Below are positions 1 to 5,957 of a DNA stretch of 6,204 nt, one piece after another. The stretch is from NCBI GenBank assembly GCA_020854975.1, contig JAHKLQ010000145.1, positions 1-6,204 of the forward strand, in the 5' to 3' direction. Under the pieces are notes generated by a model. It was not told the origin of the DNA. It did no database searches and saw nothing but the letters and a program-made list of their open reading frames with translations. Numbering within the stretch: position 1 is the stretch's first letter; every line of letters begins with the position of its first letter. A program made the translations under genes and the position numbers. Source of the stretch: Methanobacterium sp. GTDB taxonomy: Archaea; Methanobacteriota; Methanobacteria; Methanobacteriales; Methanobacteriaceae.

Positions 1-75
1 GCTATGATGTTTTATGTTATAGTTGCCCTGGCAATAGTAATCACCCTATTCTACTGGGGGAATTTAAATGTCTGA
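1..75 (+). CDS. ehbG: 3' end of a small membrane subunit, probably EhbG (partial)
   Basis: Reading from the first base, an open frame of 24 codons ends in TGA at 73-75. The visible residues are almost all hydrophobic ([19 protein letters not shown]), which is one transmembrane helix followed by a four-residue tail. The gene begins upstream of the window, so its start and length are unknown. Its stop lies 8 bases inside the next gene, typical of translationally coupled operon genes. The name comes only from position: counting back from the recognisable EhbK, EhbI and EhbH, this slot is ehbG. By analogy with the Mbh/Mrp order it could be the DUF4040/MbhD-like piece that precedes the MbhE-like piece. 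That is inference, because no diagnostic motif is visible in 24 residues. Confidence 0.6.
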   Translation, partial: AMMFYVIVALAIVITLFYWGNLNV

Positions 76-346
76 AGGAATAAAAAAGCTTATAATGGGA
101 TTTTCCCTGTTTACATTTGCAGTTGCAATATTCCAATCCACGTATCAATTTAAACAAATCATATATCCAGGTATAAGCTATCTGTACAACTATGTAGGTC
201 CTAAAATAGCTCCTAACATGGTCACAGTTGTCATATTTGATTGGCGAGGTTATGACACATTAGGAGAGGCCCTTATCCTTGTAACAGCGGTTATAACTGT
301 TTTACTGGTATTTGGGCGGGGTAAAGTCCAGTTGGGAGGTAAATAA
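68..346 (+). CDS. ehbH: EhbH, MbhE/MrpA-C-terminus-like membrane subunit of energy-converting hydrogenase B
   Basis: This 92-residue integral membrane protein has two clear hydrophobic helices, at about residues 8-24 and 68-83. Just before the second helix is the segment D58-W-R-G-Y-D-T-L-G-E67. It closely matches the 'FRGFDTLGE' signature near the end of MrpA/MnhA antiporter subunits and in the MbhE subunit of membrane-bound hydrogenases. In those relatives the acidic residue at this point lies in the ion-translocation region, so E67 (and perhaps D63) are candidates here. The start at 68 is supported by a G-rich Shine-Dalgarno-like run (GGGGGAA at 56-62). The gene overlaps the upstream stop and ends one base before ehbI. 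The expected role is part of the membrane ion-transport arm. The homology class is well supported; the letter H follows from gene order. Confidence 0.8.
   Translation: MSEGIKKLIMGFSLFTFAVAIFQSTYQFKQIIYPGISYLYNYVGPKIAPNMVTVVIFDWRGYDTLGEALILVTAVITVLLVFGRGKVQLGGK
334..340 (+). promoter_or_regulatory. Ribosome binding site that fixes the ehbI start
   Basis: GGGAGGT lies 7 bases before ATG 348 and is close to the ideal match to the 3' end of archaeal 16S rRNA. It overlaps the last codons of ehbH. Its presence argues for initiation at 348 rather than at the in-frame ATG at 312. Confidence 0.8.
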
Positions 347-347
347 C

Positions 348-848
348 ATGAGCACCATACTTAAAATATTTGTGTTCCCTGCAGCCCTGGTTATCATGTG
401 TCTGGGAGTGCTCACCATTTTGGGAGGACACATCACTCCTGGAGGAGGATTCCAGGGAGGGGCCATGATAGCCGCAGCGTTAATATTCTGCTTAATCATA
501 TACGGACTTAAAGACAGTCCATTTCACCTGTCACATGATTTCCTTTCAGCTGTAGAAAGCGTGGGAGCATTAATATTTGTATTACTTGGAATTGCAGGCC
601 TAGCATTCTCAGGATTCTATCTCTACAACCTGGGAGTGGACATTTACCATATCGTCCCAGCAACCATACAGAACCTATTCGACTACCCTGACCCCACACA
701 CGCAGGAATAATACCCTATCTTAACTTTGCAGTGGGATTAAAAGTTATGGTAGGATTAACTGCAGTAGTCATAGCATTCATGGGATTCAAAGAATATGAA
801 GAAGAATCAGAGGAATCAGAAGACCTGAATGAAGAGGAGGTTGAATAA
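348..848 (+). CDS. ehbI: EhbI, MnhB/MrpB-like membrane subunit of energy-converting hydrogenase B
   Basis: This 166-residue protein is an MnhB/MrpB (MbhF-like) family member, part of the Na+/H+ antiporter-like module of group 4 hydrogenases. Four hydrophobic helices are visible at about residues 7-26, 38-54, 66-92 and 121-147. The MnhB signature lies between helices 1 and 2: G26[12 protein letters not shown]38. E70 in helix 3 and K132 in helix 4 are charged residues within the membrane, as expected for ion translocation. An in-frame ATG at 312 would add 12 residues, but it lies inside ehbH and lacks a ribosome site. ATG 348 sits 7 bases after GGGAGGT (334-340) and directly after the ehbH stop, so I chose it. 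The C-terminus (about 149-166) is strikingly acidic. The stop overlaps the ehbJ start as TAATG. Confidence 0.87.
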   Translation: MSTILKIFVFPAALVIMCLGVLTILGGHITPGGGFQGGAMIAAALIFCLIIYGLKDSPFHLSHDFLSAVESVGALIFVLLGIAGLAFSGFYLYNLGVDIYHIVPATIQNLFDYPDPTHAGIIPYLNFAVGLKVMVGLTAVVIAFMGFKEYEEESEESEDLNEEEVE

Positions 849-1123
849 TGATAGTATACCTCGGACCCACTGCTCTGGGATTATTATTAGGATTCGTCCT
901 GGGAACCAGGATAAAGGATGTTCCAGAAAGTGGACTGAAATTCGGTGCTTCAGTATACATATTATTCCTCATAGTTGCAGTTATTGTGTCTTATGCACAG
1001 GGTCCCTTCCCCTATTACACTGGCACTCCATTTGCCAGTGGTTTAATAGCCACTGCTGTGGGTATTATACTTGGTAAACTGGTATTTGGAAGGGGAAACA
1101 CCCCGCAAAAGATGGAGGAATAA
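848..1123 (+). CDS. ehbJ: EhbJ, small three-helix membrane subunit of energy-converting hydrogenase B
   Basis: This 91-residue protein has three predicted membrane helices at about residues 3-19, 33-50 and 64-82, short charged loops and a polar C-terminus (about 83-91). I see no cofactor motif. Its start codon shares bases with the ehbI stop (TAATG). A strong purine-rich site, GAGGAGG, at 834-840 lies 7 bases upstream, so translation is probably coupled. It is the last of the tightly packed membrane genes before the electron-transfer genes. The assignment to EhbJ rests on position between an MnhB-like subunit and the polyferredoxin, and on its size and topology. The role is presumably structural within the membrane arm; no specific reaction can be claimed from the sequence. 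Confidence 0.75.
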   Translation: MIVYLGPTALGLLLGFVLGTRIKDVPESGLKFGASVYILFLIVAVIVSYAQGPFPYYTGTPFASGLIATAVGIILGKLVFGRGNTPQKMEE

Positions 1124-1133
1124 AAAAACGCAT

Positions 1134-1200
1134 TATAATCAAAGAGAATATAATCCATCCAAATTATTCATTTCATTTATAATCAAATCAATTTATAATC
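1134..1200 (+). repeat. Four copies of TATAATC upstream of ehbK
   Basis: Exact TATAATC copies start at 1134, 1149, 1178 and 1194, with spacings of 15, 29 and 16 bases. The last two are part of a perfect 11-base direct repeat, ATTTATAATCA, at 1175-1185 and 1191-1201. The near-regular spacing is seen directly. Whether it is a binding-site array, overlapping TATA boxes or a chance result of A/T-rich composition cannot be told from one sequence. Confidence 0.55.
1192..1199 (+). promoter_or_regulatory. Candidate TATA box for an internal ehbK promoter
   Basis: TTTATAAT resembles the methanogen TATA box (about TTTATATA) and follows the A-rich stretch AATCAA, which could serve as a weak BRE. Usual archaeal geometry would place a transcription start near 1220-1225, giving a leader of about 45 bases that includes the ehbK ribosome site. 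An identical box lies 16 bases upstream at 1176-1183. The call is tentative because the region is A/T-rich throughout. Confidence 0.35.
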
Positions 1201-1268
1201 ACAAAAAAAATCAGAAATATGTCTAAATAACAACCAATAACTCAAAATCAACTTGGAAGGTAAAATTT

Positions 1269-2630
1269 ATGTTTCTAACAACCAACAAATGCCAAGGCAT
1301 TGGTGAATGCATCAAAGAATGCCCTACAGGGGCAATCCGCCTTGTCGATGGTAAGGCATTCAGCTGTATAACCTGTGGCGCTTGTATGGAAGCCTGTCCC
1401 AACAAAGCCATCTACCGTAACAAGTACGGAGGCTATGTGGTTGATCGGGCTAAATGCAATGCATGTGGTGTCTGCGAGCTCACCTGTCCTGTTAACAGCA
1501 TCACCATAGAAGATGGGGTAGTTAAGGGAATATGTTCCCGATGTGGCATCTGCGTCCCTGCCTGTCCTGAAAATGCCAGGGTAGATGCTTATGATGTTAT
1601 TGAAGATAGACAACTGAAATTCCTGGAATCATTAAACCTTACTGTACAACCACCCATACGCTCCAGGAAAGAGGAAGAAGTTGCAGAGAGAACCAGTCTG
1701 GTTACTGACACAGACAAATGCACCCTCTGCCGGCGTTGTGAATATTACTGTCCTACAGAAGCCATAATGGTAGATGTGGAACCCCCTGGTAAATGCACTG
1801 AATGTCGGGTCTGTGAGGATGTATGTCCGGCAGGAGCCATAGAAAACTGCACTATAGACCCTGAAAAATGCACGTTATGCCTTAAATGTCTGAAAGAGTG
1901 TCCCAACCAGGCTATCTATGTGGATGATTTCCAGGTGAAGATCAACAAACTGGAAACCGGAGAAGAATTCGAAGGAAAAATAGTATCCTGCCTGAACTGT
2001 GGCTTATGTGCGGATGCATGTGAAAAAGGAGCACTTAAAATGGTGAATGGCCACCTGCGTTATGATCCCACACTCTGTGAGGATTGCAAGACCATGGAAT
2101 GCATTGATGCGTGCCCAGTGGGAACTCTGCGACCATCTGAAGATGCTGAGAGGAAAATTAAAGGATTCTGTGTTTCCTGTGGTAGGTGTGTTAAGGCTTG
2201 TGATGTTAATGAGGCACGCAGCTTCAAACATGTAACCTGGGATGGATCAGTCAGTGAAGACTGCATATCCTGTGGAATATGTGCAGAAATATGTCCAAAG
2301 GATGCCATAACTCTCAAAAGGGGCAGTATAGAGGTTGACACGGAAAAATGTGTCTTGTGCGAAAAATGTGCAATTCACTGTCCTGTTGATGCTATTCCAA
2401 CCACTACCATGCGAAAAAAATCCATAAAAGAAGGTTTCACCTTCGTCCAGGATAAACTGTGCATGAACTGTAAACTCTGCACTAAGATATGTCCTGAGGA
2501 AGCCATTAAAGAGGATGAAAATGGTAAGATAGTGGTGGATGAATCCAAATGCATCTACTGTGGTGCTTGCAGCAATGCCTGCCCAGCCAGAGCCATACTA
2601 TTTGAAAGGGAATTTGAGGTGGAACCATGA
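1269..2630 (+). CDS. ehbK: EhbK, 14-motif polyferredoxin of energy-converting hydrogenase B
   Basis: This 453-residue soluble protein is built almost entirely of ferredoxin-like repeats and should carry electrons between the hydrogenase and ferredoxin-dependent enzymes at the cytoplasmic face. I count 14 iron-sulfur motifs, with first cysteines at residues 8, 33, 63, 89, 151, 176, 201, 241, 270, 301, 332, 361, 398 and 428. Twelve are canonical CxxCxxCxxxC. Motif 1 has Ile11 where the second cysteine should be. Motif 9 (C270, C273, C278, C282) has four instead of two residues between its second and third cysteines. A charged linker (about 101-148) separates the first four motifs from the other ten. 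The start at 1269 has GGAAGGT at 1255-1261. The stop overlaps the ehbL start (ATGA). From memory, Methanothermobacter EhbK was also described with about 14 clusters, which supports the name. Confidence 0.9.
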   Translation: MFLTTNKCQGIGECIKECPTGAIRLVDGKAFSCITCGACMEACPNKAIYRNKYGGYVVDRAKCNACGVCELTCPVNSITIEDGVVKGICSRCGICVPACPENARVDAYDVIEDRQLKFLESLNLTVQPPIRSRKEEEVAERTSLVTDTDKCTLCRRCEYYCPTEAIMVDVEPPGKCTECRVCEDVCPAGAIENCTIDPEKCTLCLKCLKECPNQAIYVDDFQVKINKLETGEEFEGKIVSCLNCGLCADACEKGALKMVNGHLRYDPTLCEDCKTMECIDACPVGTLRPSEDAERKIKGFCVSCGRCVKACDVNEARSFKHVTWDGSVSEDCISCGICAEICPKDAITLKRGSIEVDTEKCVLCEKCAIHCPVDAIPTTTMRKKSIKEGFTFVQDKLCMNCKLCTKICPEEAIKEDENGKIVVDESKCIYCGACSNACPARAILFEREFEVEP

Positions 2631-3112
2631 CAAATTTATTCCTAATATTCCTGGAAGGGGCTTACACAAACCTTAAAAGAATCATATTCGCTAGTGACCG
2701 AGTCACTGACATGGAAGTCAGGAACATGATCCTGGAAGGTCGTGTAAAACCTACAGAAAAAGTAGCCGAGGTTTCCTGTATTGGATGCGGTGGCTGCAGC
2801 AATGCCTGCCCTACGGGAGCTATAGAAATGGTGGATCTGGATGAACCAGTGGAACTAATGGAAGGGTTGGTTAAAACCCAGTTACCAGTTCTTAACAGTG
2901 AAAAATGCGTTAACTGTTATTATTGCCATGACTTCTGCCCATTGTATGCTCTTTTCGGAGAAGCAGGAACCATACATCCCAATGATGTTGGTGAAGTGGA
3001 ATCAGACGTATCTCAATTACTAGAAAAGCCCGTGAAGATATCTGAGGATAAAATAGCATTTATATCCCAGTTTTTGGCTGATAATACTATTATAAGAAAA
3101 CGAAAAGAATAG
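2627..3112 (+). CDS. ehbL: EhbL, two-cluster ferredoxin subunit (NuoI/MbhN-like)
   Basis: This 161-residue protein has two canonical [4Fe-4S] motifs, C51-x2-C54-x2-C57-x3-C61-P and C94-x2-C97-x2-C100-x3-C104-P, separated by about 32 residues. That is the layout of the NuoI/MbhN/EchF-type subunit that links the hydrogenase small subunit to the outer electron carriers. The N-terminus (about 2-22) is amphipathic and partly hydrophobic, like the membrane-lying helix of NuoI, and not a cleavable signal. The C-terminal 50 residues lack cysteine and are polar. The start ATG overlaps the ehbK stop as ATGA, and GAGGTG at 2616-2621 serves as ribosome site, so K and L are probably translationally coupled. 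It is probably the relay between EhbM and EhbK or ferredoxin. Confidence 0.87.
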   Translation: MTNLFLIFLEGAYTNLKRIIFASDRVTDMEVRNMILEGRVKPTEKVAEVSCIGCGGCSNACPTGAIEMVDLDEPVELMEGLVKTQLPVLNSEKCVNCYYCHDFCPLYALFGEAGTIHPNDVGEVESDVSQLLEKPVKISEDKIAFISQFLADNTIIRKRKE

Positions 3113-3209
3113 AAATGAATTATAATACTTAAAAAAAACTACGAGACTGAAATACTCAAATTGTAGTATTAACACAAAAATTAATGCAAAAATCTTTAAG
3201 AGGAATCAT
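3113..3209 (+). other. A/T-rich intergenic gap before the hydrogenase small-subunit gene
   Basis: This 97-bp gap lies between ehbL and ehbM. It has a TATA-like TTATAATA at 3119-3126, an 8-base A-run and a 7-bp inverted repeat (TAATACT at 3123-3129, AGTATTA at 3165-3171, 35 bases between). The repeat is too short and A/T-rich to be a convincing hairpin. The ehbM ribosome site is AGAGGA at 3199-3204. No T-tract terminator is seen. Confidence 0.5.
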
Positions 3210-3656
3210 ATGAGCCTAAAATCATATTCCCGGGGTCGAGCTGTACACGTGATGTTAGTGTACACAGGAGGATGCAATGGCTGCGATATAGAGATAGTTA
3301 ACTGCATACTTTCCCCAAAATTTGATGCAGAACAGTACAAAGTCTTTTTAACCTGGAATCCCAGGGAAGCAGATGTATTAGTAGTTACTGGGCCAGTAAC
3401 TAAACACAATGAACAGCCACTCCGTGAAATATACAAAGCCATACCCGAACCAAAAGCAGTGGTTGCTGCAGGAGCATGTGCCCTGATGGGTGGAGTTTAC
3501 AAGAACTGTTATGGTGATATACCATCTGAAGAAATCGCAGGACCAGTGGATAAAATAATACCCGTGGATGCCAAGGTTCCAGGATGCGCAGTGCGTCCTC
3601 AGGACGTAGTGGCGGGACTGGTATCGGCTTTACCATTGTTACTGGATGCTGACTGA
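3210..3656 (+). CDS. ehbM: EhbM, [NiFe] hydrogenase small subunit (NuoB-like)
   Basis: This 148-residue protein is the short, NuoB-type small subunit of group 4 [NiFe] hydrogenases. Four cysteines suit one proximal [4Fe-4S] cluster: C22 and C25 in the segment [14 protein letters not shown]90 in [10 protein letters not shown], and C126 in [11 protein letters not shown]. This single-cluster set is the family hallmark, unlike the three-cluster small subunits of uptake hydrogenases. There is no twin-arginine signal, so the protein should be cytoplasmic and bound to the membrane through EhbO. Extra cysteines are at 32 and 100. The start has AGAGGA at 3199-3204. The large-subunit gene follows 67 bp downstream. 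It passes electrons from the [NiFe] site to EhbL. Class is certain from motifs; the letter M comes from the K-L-M-N-O order. Confidence 0.93.
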   Translation: MSLKSYSRGRAVHVMLVYTGGCNGCDIEIVNCILSPKFDAEQYKVFLTWNPREADVLVVTGPVTKHNEQPLREIYKAIPEPKAVVAAGACALMGGVYKNCYGDIPSEEIAGPVDKIIPVDAKVPGCAVRPQDVVAGLVSALPLLLDAD

Positions 3657-3723
3657 AAATATAATCTAATGAAATTATCAAAAAGAATAGAACAACTCAT
3701 AAAACTTATGAAGGTGTAACATA
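3657..3723 (+). other. Short A/T-rich spacer between small and large hydrogenase subunit genes
   Basis: This 67-bp spacer holds one TATAATC (3660-3666) and the ehbN ribosome site GAAGGTG (3710-3716), 7 bases before ATG 3724. I see no coding potential, no hairpin and no terminator. Confidence 0.5.
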
Positions 3724-4851
3724 ATGGACGATAAGAAAGAAAACCGGACGGTTATTGAGGCAGAAGTTCCCATGGGAACTGTTCACCCTGCAGCCCTAGA
3801 ACCATACCGGTTAAGACTTTTTGTGGAGGATGAAATCGTCCGCGATGCGGAGATGACTGTGGGAGTAAACCATAGAGGAGTGGAAAGGATCATGGAAGGC
3901 CTACCTGTGGAGAAGGCCAACAGCCTAACCGAGAAGATCTGTGGAATCTGCTCCAACATACACATCTGGAATTCCTGCCGAGTTGCTGAAACAGCCCTTG
4001 GAATAGAGTTACCAGAAAGAGCAATGTATATTAGGGTCATAATGGGAGAATTAGAACGATTACACAGTCATTTACTTTATTTGGCCCATGGATGTGAAGT
4101 ACTGGGTCATGAAACTTTTTCCATGCGTCTCTTCTATATAAGGGAGACAGTTATGGATCTCCTGGGAATGATCGGTGGTAACAGGGTGCAATACGGATCT
4201 GCGGTTCTAGGAGGGGTTAGACCACGTTGTGAACTTGACCAGATGAGAATCCAGAAAATCACCGAAGGAATGGACTTAATTGAAGAGAAACTTACGGCCT
4301 TTGCGGATCGTTTTGTCTCTGACCCCATGGTCATGAGCAGAATTACAGGTGTGGGAGTAACCAGTGCTGAGGATGCTCTTAGATTAGCCTGTTCCGGACC
4401 CACTCTAAGGGCTACTGGGGTTAAATCAGACCTTAGAACAGGAATGTTTGAATATGATCCATTTGAATTTGATGTTATCACTCAGGAAGATGGTGATGTT
4501 AAATCTCAGCTTCTGATGAGAGTTTTTGAGAATTTTGAGGCCGTAAAAATCATCCGCCAGGCGATACGTGATCTTCCAGATGGTCCCATAACCAACCGGA
4601 GCTGGGAAATGAAGGATGTGCCCATAACCAAAAGTTACATTGAAGCTCCCCGAGGAACCCTTTATCATTCATATGCTCTGGAAGATGGTCGGGTAAGAAA
4701 CAGTGTTATTAGAACACCATCCATGGCCAACATTGGGGCTATGCAGTATTCGGCTATTGGTCATCATATAACTGATGCCCAGCTTTGTATTGTTCAATGT
4801 GATCCCTGTTTCACCTGCACAGACCGGGCAATTCAGATCATCAAGATATGA
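3724..4851 (+). CDS. ehbN: EhbN, [NiFe] hydrogenase large (catalytic) subunit, group 4
   Basis: This 375-residue protein is the H2-activating subunit, related to NuoD of complex I. Both [NiFe]-ligand motifs are present: C73-G-I-C76 near the N-terminus ([11 protein letters not shown]) and D360-P-C362-F-T-C365 near the C-terminus, giving the four nickel/iron ligands. Other family-typical segments are NHRGVER (49-55), GELERLHSH (108-116) and [11 protein letters not shown] (157-167). The C-terminal motif reads DPCFTCTDR, as in Ech-type enzymes, and only seven residues follow R368. A long maturation peptide is therefore absent, and whether protease processing occurs is an open question. GAAGGTG at 3710-3716 supports the start. 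The ehbO gene begins 12 bases after the stop. The reaction is reversible H2 oxidation, coupled to ferredoxin reduction and ion flux. Confidence 0.95.
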   Translation: MDDKKENRTVIEAEVPMGTVHPAALEPYRLRLFVEDEIVRDAEMTVGVNHRGVERIMEGLPVEKANSLTEKICGICSNIHIWNSCRVAETALGIELPERAMYIRVIMGELERLHSHLLYLAHGCEVLGHETFSMRLFYIRETVMDLLGMIGGNRVQYGSAVLGGVRPRCELDQMRIQKITEGMDLIEEKLTAFADRFVSDPMVMSRITGVGVTSAEDALRLACSGPTLRATGVKSDLRTGMFEYDPFEFDVITQEDGDVKSQLLMRVFENFEAVKIIRQAIRDLPDGPITNRSWEMKDVPITKSYIEAPRGTLYHSYALEDGRVRNSVIRTPSMANIGAMQYSAIGHHITDAQLCIVQCDPCFTCTDRAIQIIKI

Positions 4852-4863
4852 GGAGAATAAACC

Positions 4864-5853
4864 ATGGATCTTATATATTCCCTAATAGCAGTAATAGGCA
4901 CCCTGGTAGTGTCTTTCATAGTAAGCCTATTCTTACCTGGCATTGAAAGGAAGTTTATCCATGCCAGGATCCAGCAGAGAGTAGGCCCACCCATCACCAG
5001 TCCCGGGATAATGGCTCCTATTAAATTTTTCTTTAAACAGACCATTACACCTGAATCCCCCATGCCTAGATTGTACAATGCCCTCCCCTTAATAAGCCTG
5101 ATAATAATAGTCATCCTGCTGTTATTCCTAATCCCCCAAATGTACTTTTTAGGAGCGCTGGCCAGTATAATTGCTATTATAGGATTACTGAAAGTTGAGG
5201 AAATAATGTATATGTTCATGGGCAGCCTGTCCAGATCCGTACTTTCAGTACGTATGCCATTCCCAGATCGGGCTAAAGGTGCTGCACACCCTGAAACACC
5301 CAGATCATTTTTTGAAGATCTGAGCAGTCTCCGGGCTTTCAGACTCATAGCCTTCGGATCATTCCCCATTTACATTGCCTTATTCGTATCAGTGGCCATG
5401 GCAGGGAGTATTTACCTTTCAGATATTATTGCCTACCAACAAATCCACGGACCCATATTATTCACAGTGGCTGGAGCATTGGGAGCAATCGTATTTTTCA
5501 TAGGATACATGATCCTCCTCAATGAGTATCCCTTCTCCATTTTAAAAGGAAAACCTGATGTTGTAGAGGGACCTTACCTGGAATATGCTGCAAAATACCG
5601 TGCCTATGTCTACATGACCAGAGGATTTCTGATGTTCACATTGGCTACTCTATTTGCCACCCTATTTTTGGGAATAGCACCCAACATACTCAACCCCAGT
5701 TTCATCATCACCCTGATAGTAGCTCTCATCTTTCCCATGTTAATGGCAGTGATGAGTGCATTCTCCCCAATATTCACCTACAAACAGTTCTACCCAACTG
5801 TAGCTGCTGTTTCAATAGTGGGAGTGCTGGCTATAGTTGCTGCTTTCCTTTAA
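4864..5853 (+). CDS. ehbO: EhbO, NuoH-like membrane anchor of the hydrogenase
   Basis: This 329-residue protein has about eight membrane helices (roughly 3-24, 70-90, 96-118, 160-181, 196-219, 252-274, 280-300, 306-328), the usual count and length for NuoH/EchB/MbhM. Diagnostic loops are E28[14 protein letters not shown]42 after helix 1 and a cytoplasmic loop around P132-R160 with several charges. A third is the P223-F-S segment followed by P231-D-V-V-E235-G-P-Y-L-E240-Y, matching the acidic third loop of NuoH. The family role is to bind the hydrogenase module to the membrane and pass the redox-driven change to the ion channels. The ribosome site GAGGAG at 4850-4855 overlaps the ehbN stop, implying coupled translation. 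A 104-bp gap follows. Confidence 0.92.
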   Translation: MDLIYSLIAVIGTLVVSFIVSLFLPGIERKFIHARIQQRVGPPITSPGIMAPIKFFFKQTITPESPMPRLYNALPLISLIIIVILLLFLIPQMYFLGALASIIAIIGLLKVEEIMYMFMGSLSRSVLSVRMPFPDRAKGAAHPETPRSFFEDLSSLRAFRLIAFGSFPIYIALFVSVAMAGSIYLSDIIAYQQIHGPILFTVAGALGAIVFFIGYMILLNEYPFSILKGKPDVVEGPYLEYAAKYRAYVYMTRGFLMFTLATLFATLFLGIAPNILNPSFIITLIVALIFPMLMAVMSAFSPIFTYKQFYPTVAAVSIVGVLAIVAAFL

Positions 5854-5922
5854 GTTATGAAATCCCTTAATTACGACTTAATCATCGCGAAATACCTTAT
5901 AATCATGGAAAAATGAAATGAT

Positions 5923-5937
5923 AAGGAAATTTATATA
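5923..5937 (+). promoter_or_regulatory. Candidate BRE/TATA box upstream of ehbP
   Basis: AAGGAAA followed by TTTATATA (5930-5937) is a near-ideal methanogen BRE plus TATA pair. However, the box begins only 28 bases before the ehbP ATG. Standard spacing would put the transcription start at about 5958-5960, almost on the start codon. It is either a promoter for a leaderless ehbP transcript or a chance match in A/T-rich DNA. Confidence 0.45.
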
Positions 5938-5948
5938 CTAAAGTCATG

Positions 5949-5955
5949 GTGATCA
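5949..5955 (+). promoter_or_regulatory. Ribosome binding site supporting the ehbP start
   Basis: GGTGATC is complementary to the GAUCACC at the 3' end of archaeal 16S rRNA and is a familiar methanogen ribosome site. It lies directly upstream of ATG 5958. It supports that start over the next in-frame ATG at 5988 (codon 11), which has no such site. Confidence 0.65.
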
Positions 5956-5957
5956 AA

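Larger units (their letters stand above)
1124..1268 (+). other. A/T-rich intergenic gap before the polyferredoxin gene
   Basis: This 145-bp non-coding stretch separates the membrane-arm genes from ehbK. It is very A/T-rich and contains four TATAATC copies, two of them within an identical 11-base repeat. It also has A-runs at 1122-1128 and 1202-1210. I see no T-rich run on the + strand that would suggest an archaeal terminator, and no strong hairpin. A ribosome site for ehbK, GGAAGGT at 1255-1261, lies at its end. The gap could hold an internal promoter or an RNA processing region. Confidence 0.6.
5854..5957 (+). other. Intergenic gap between ehbO and ehbP
   Basis: This 104-bp A/T-rich gap contains one TATAATC (5898-5904), a strong TATA-like box (5930-5937) and the ehbP ribosome site. 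A 19-codon open frame, ATG 5857 to TGA 5914-5916, lacks a ribosome site and is probably chance. No T-rich terminator follows ehbO, so read-through into ehbP is expected. Confidence 0.5.

Noticed and set aside
829..1077. An 82-codon + strand open frame overlapping ehbJ
   Set aside because: It lies out of frame over ehbJ, begins inside ehbI and has an unlikely Cys/His-rich composition. The ehbJ frame has a strong ribosome site and clear membrane helices.
1275..1613. A 112-codon minus-strand open frame opposite ehbK
   Set aside because: It is a shadow of the cysteine-rich repeats on the + strand. It lacks a recognisable domain and its own upstream signals.
1269..2630. Possible internal tandem DNA repeats or a recent duplication within ehbK
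   Set aside because: The similarity is at the protein motif level only. Codons differ between motifs, so the repeats are ancient and typical of polyferredoxins.
3123..3171. A 7-bp inverted repeat in the ehbL-ehbM gap considered as a terminator or operator
   Set aside because: The arms are short and A/T-rich with a 35-base loop, and no T-run follows. It is probably chance.
4833..5369. A 178-codon minus-strand open frame opposite ehbO
   Set aside because: The + strand frame is an unmistakable NuoH-like protein. The antisense frame has no coherent domain and starts inside ehbO.
5857..5916. A 19-codon open frame (MKSLNYDLIIAKYLIIMEK) after ehbO
   Set aside because: No ribosome site precedes it and it is short enough to occur by chance. 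Conservation of the peptide in relatives would be needed to revive it.
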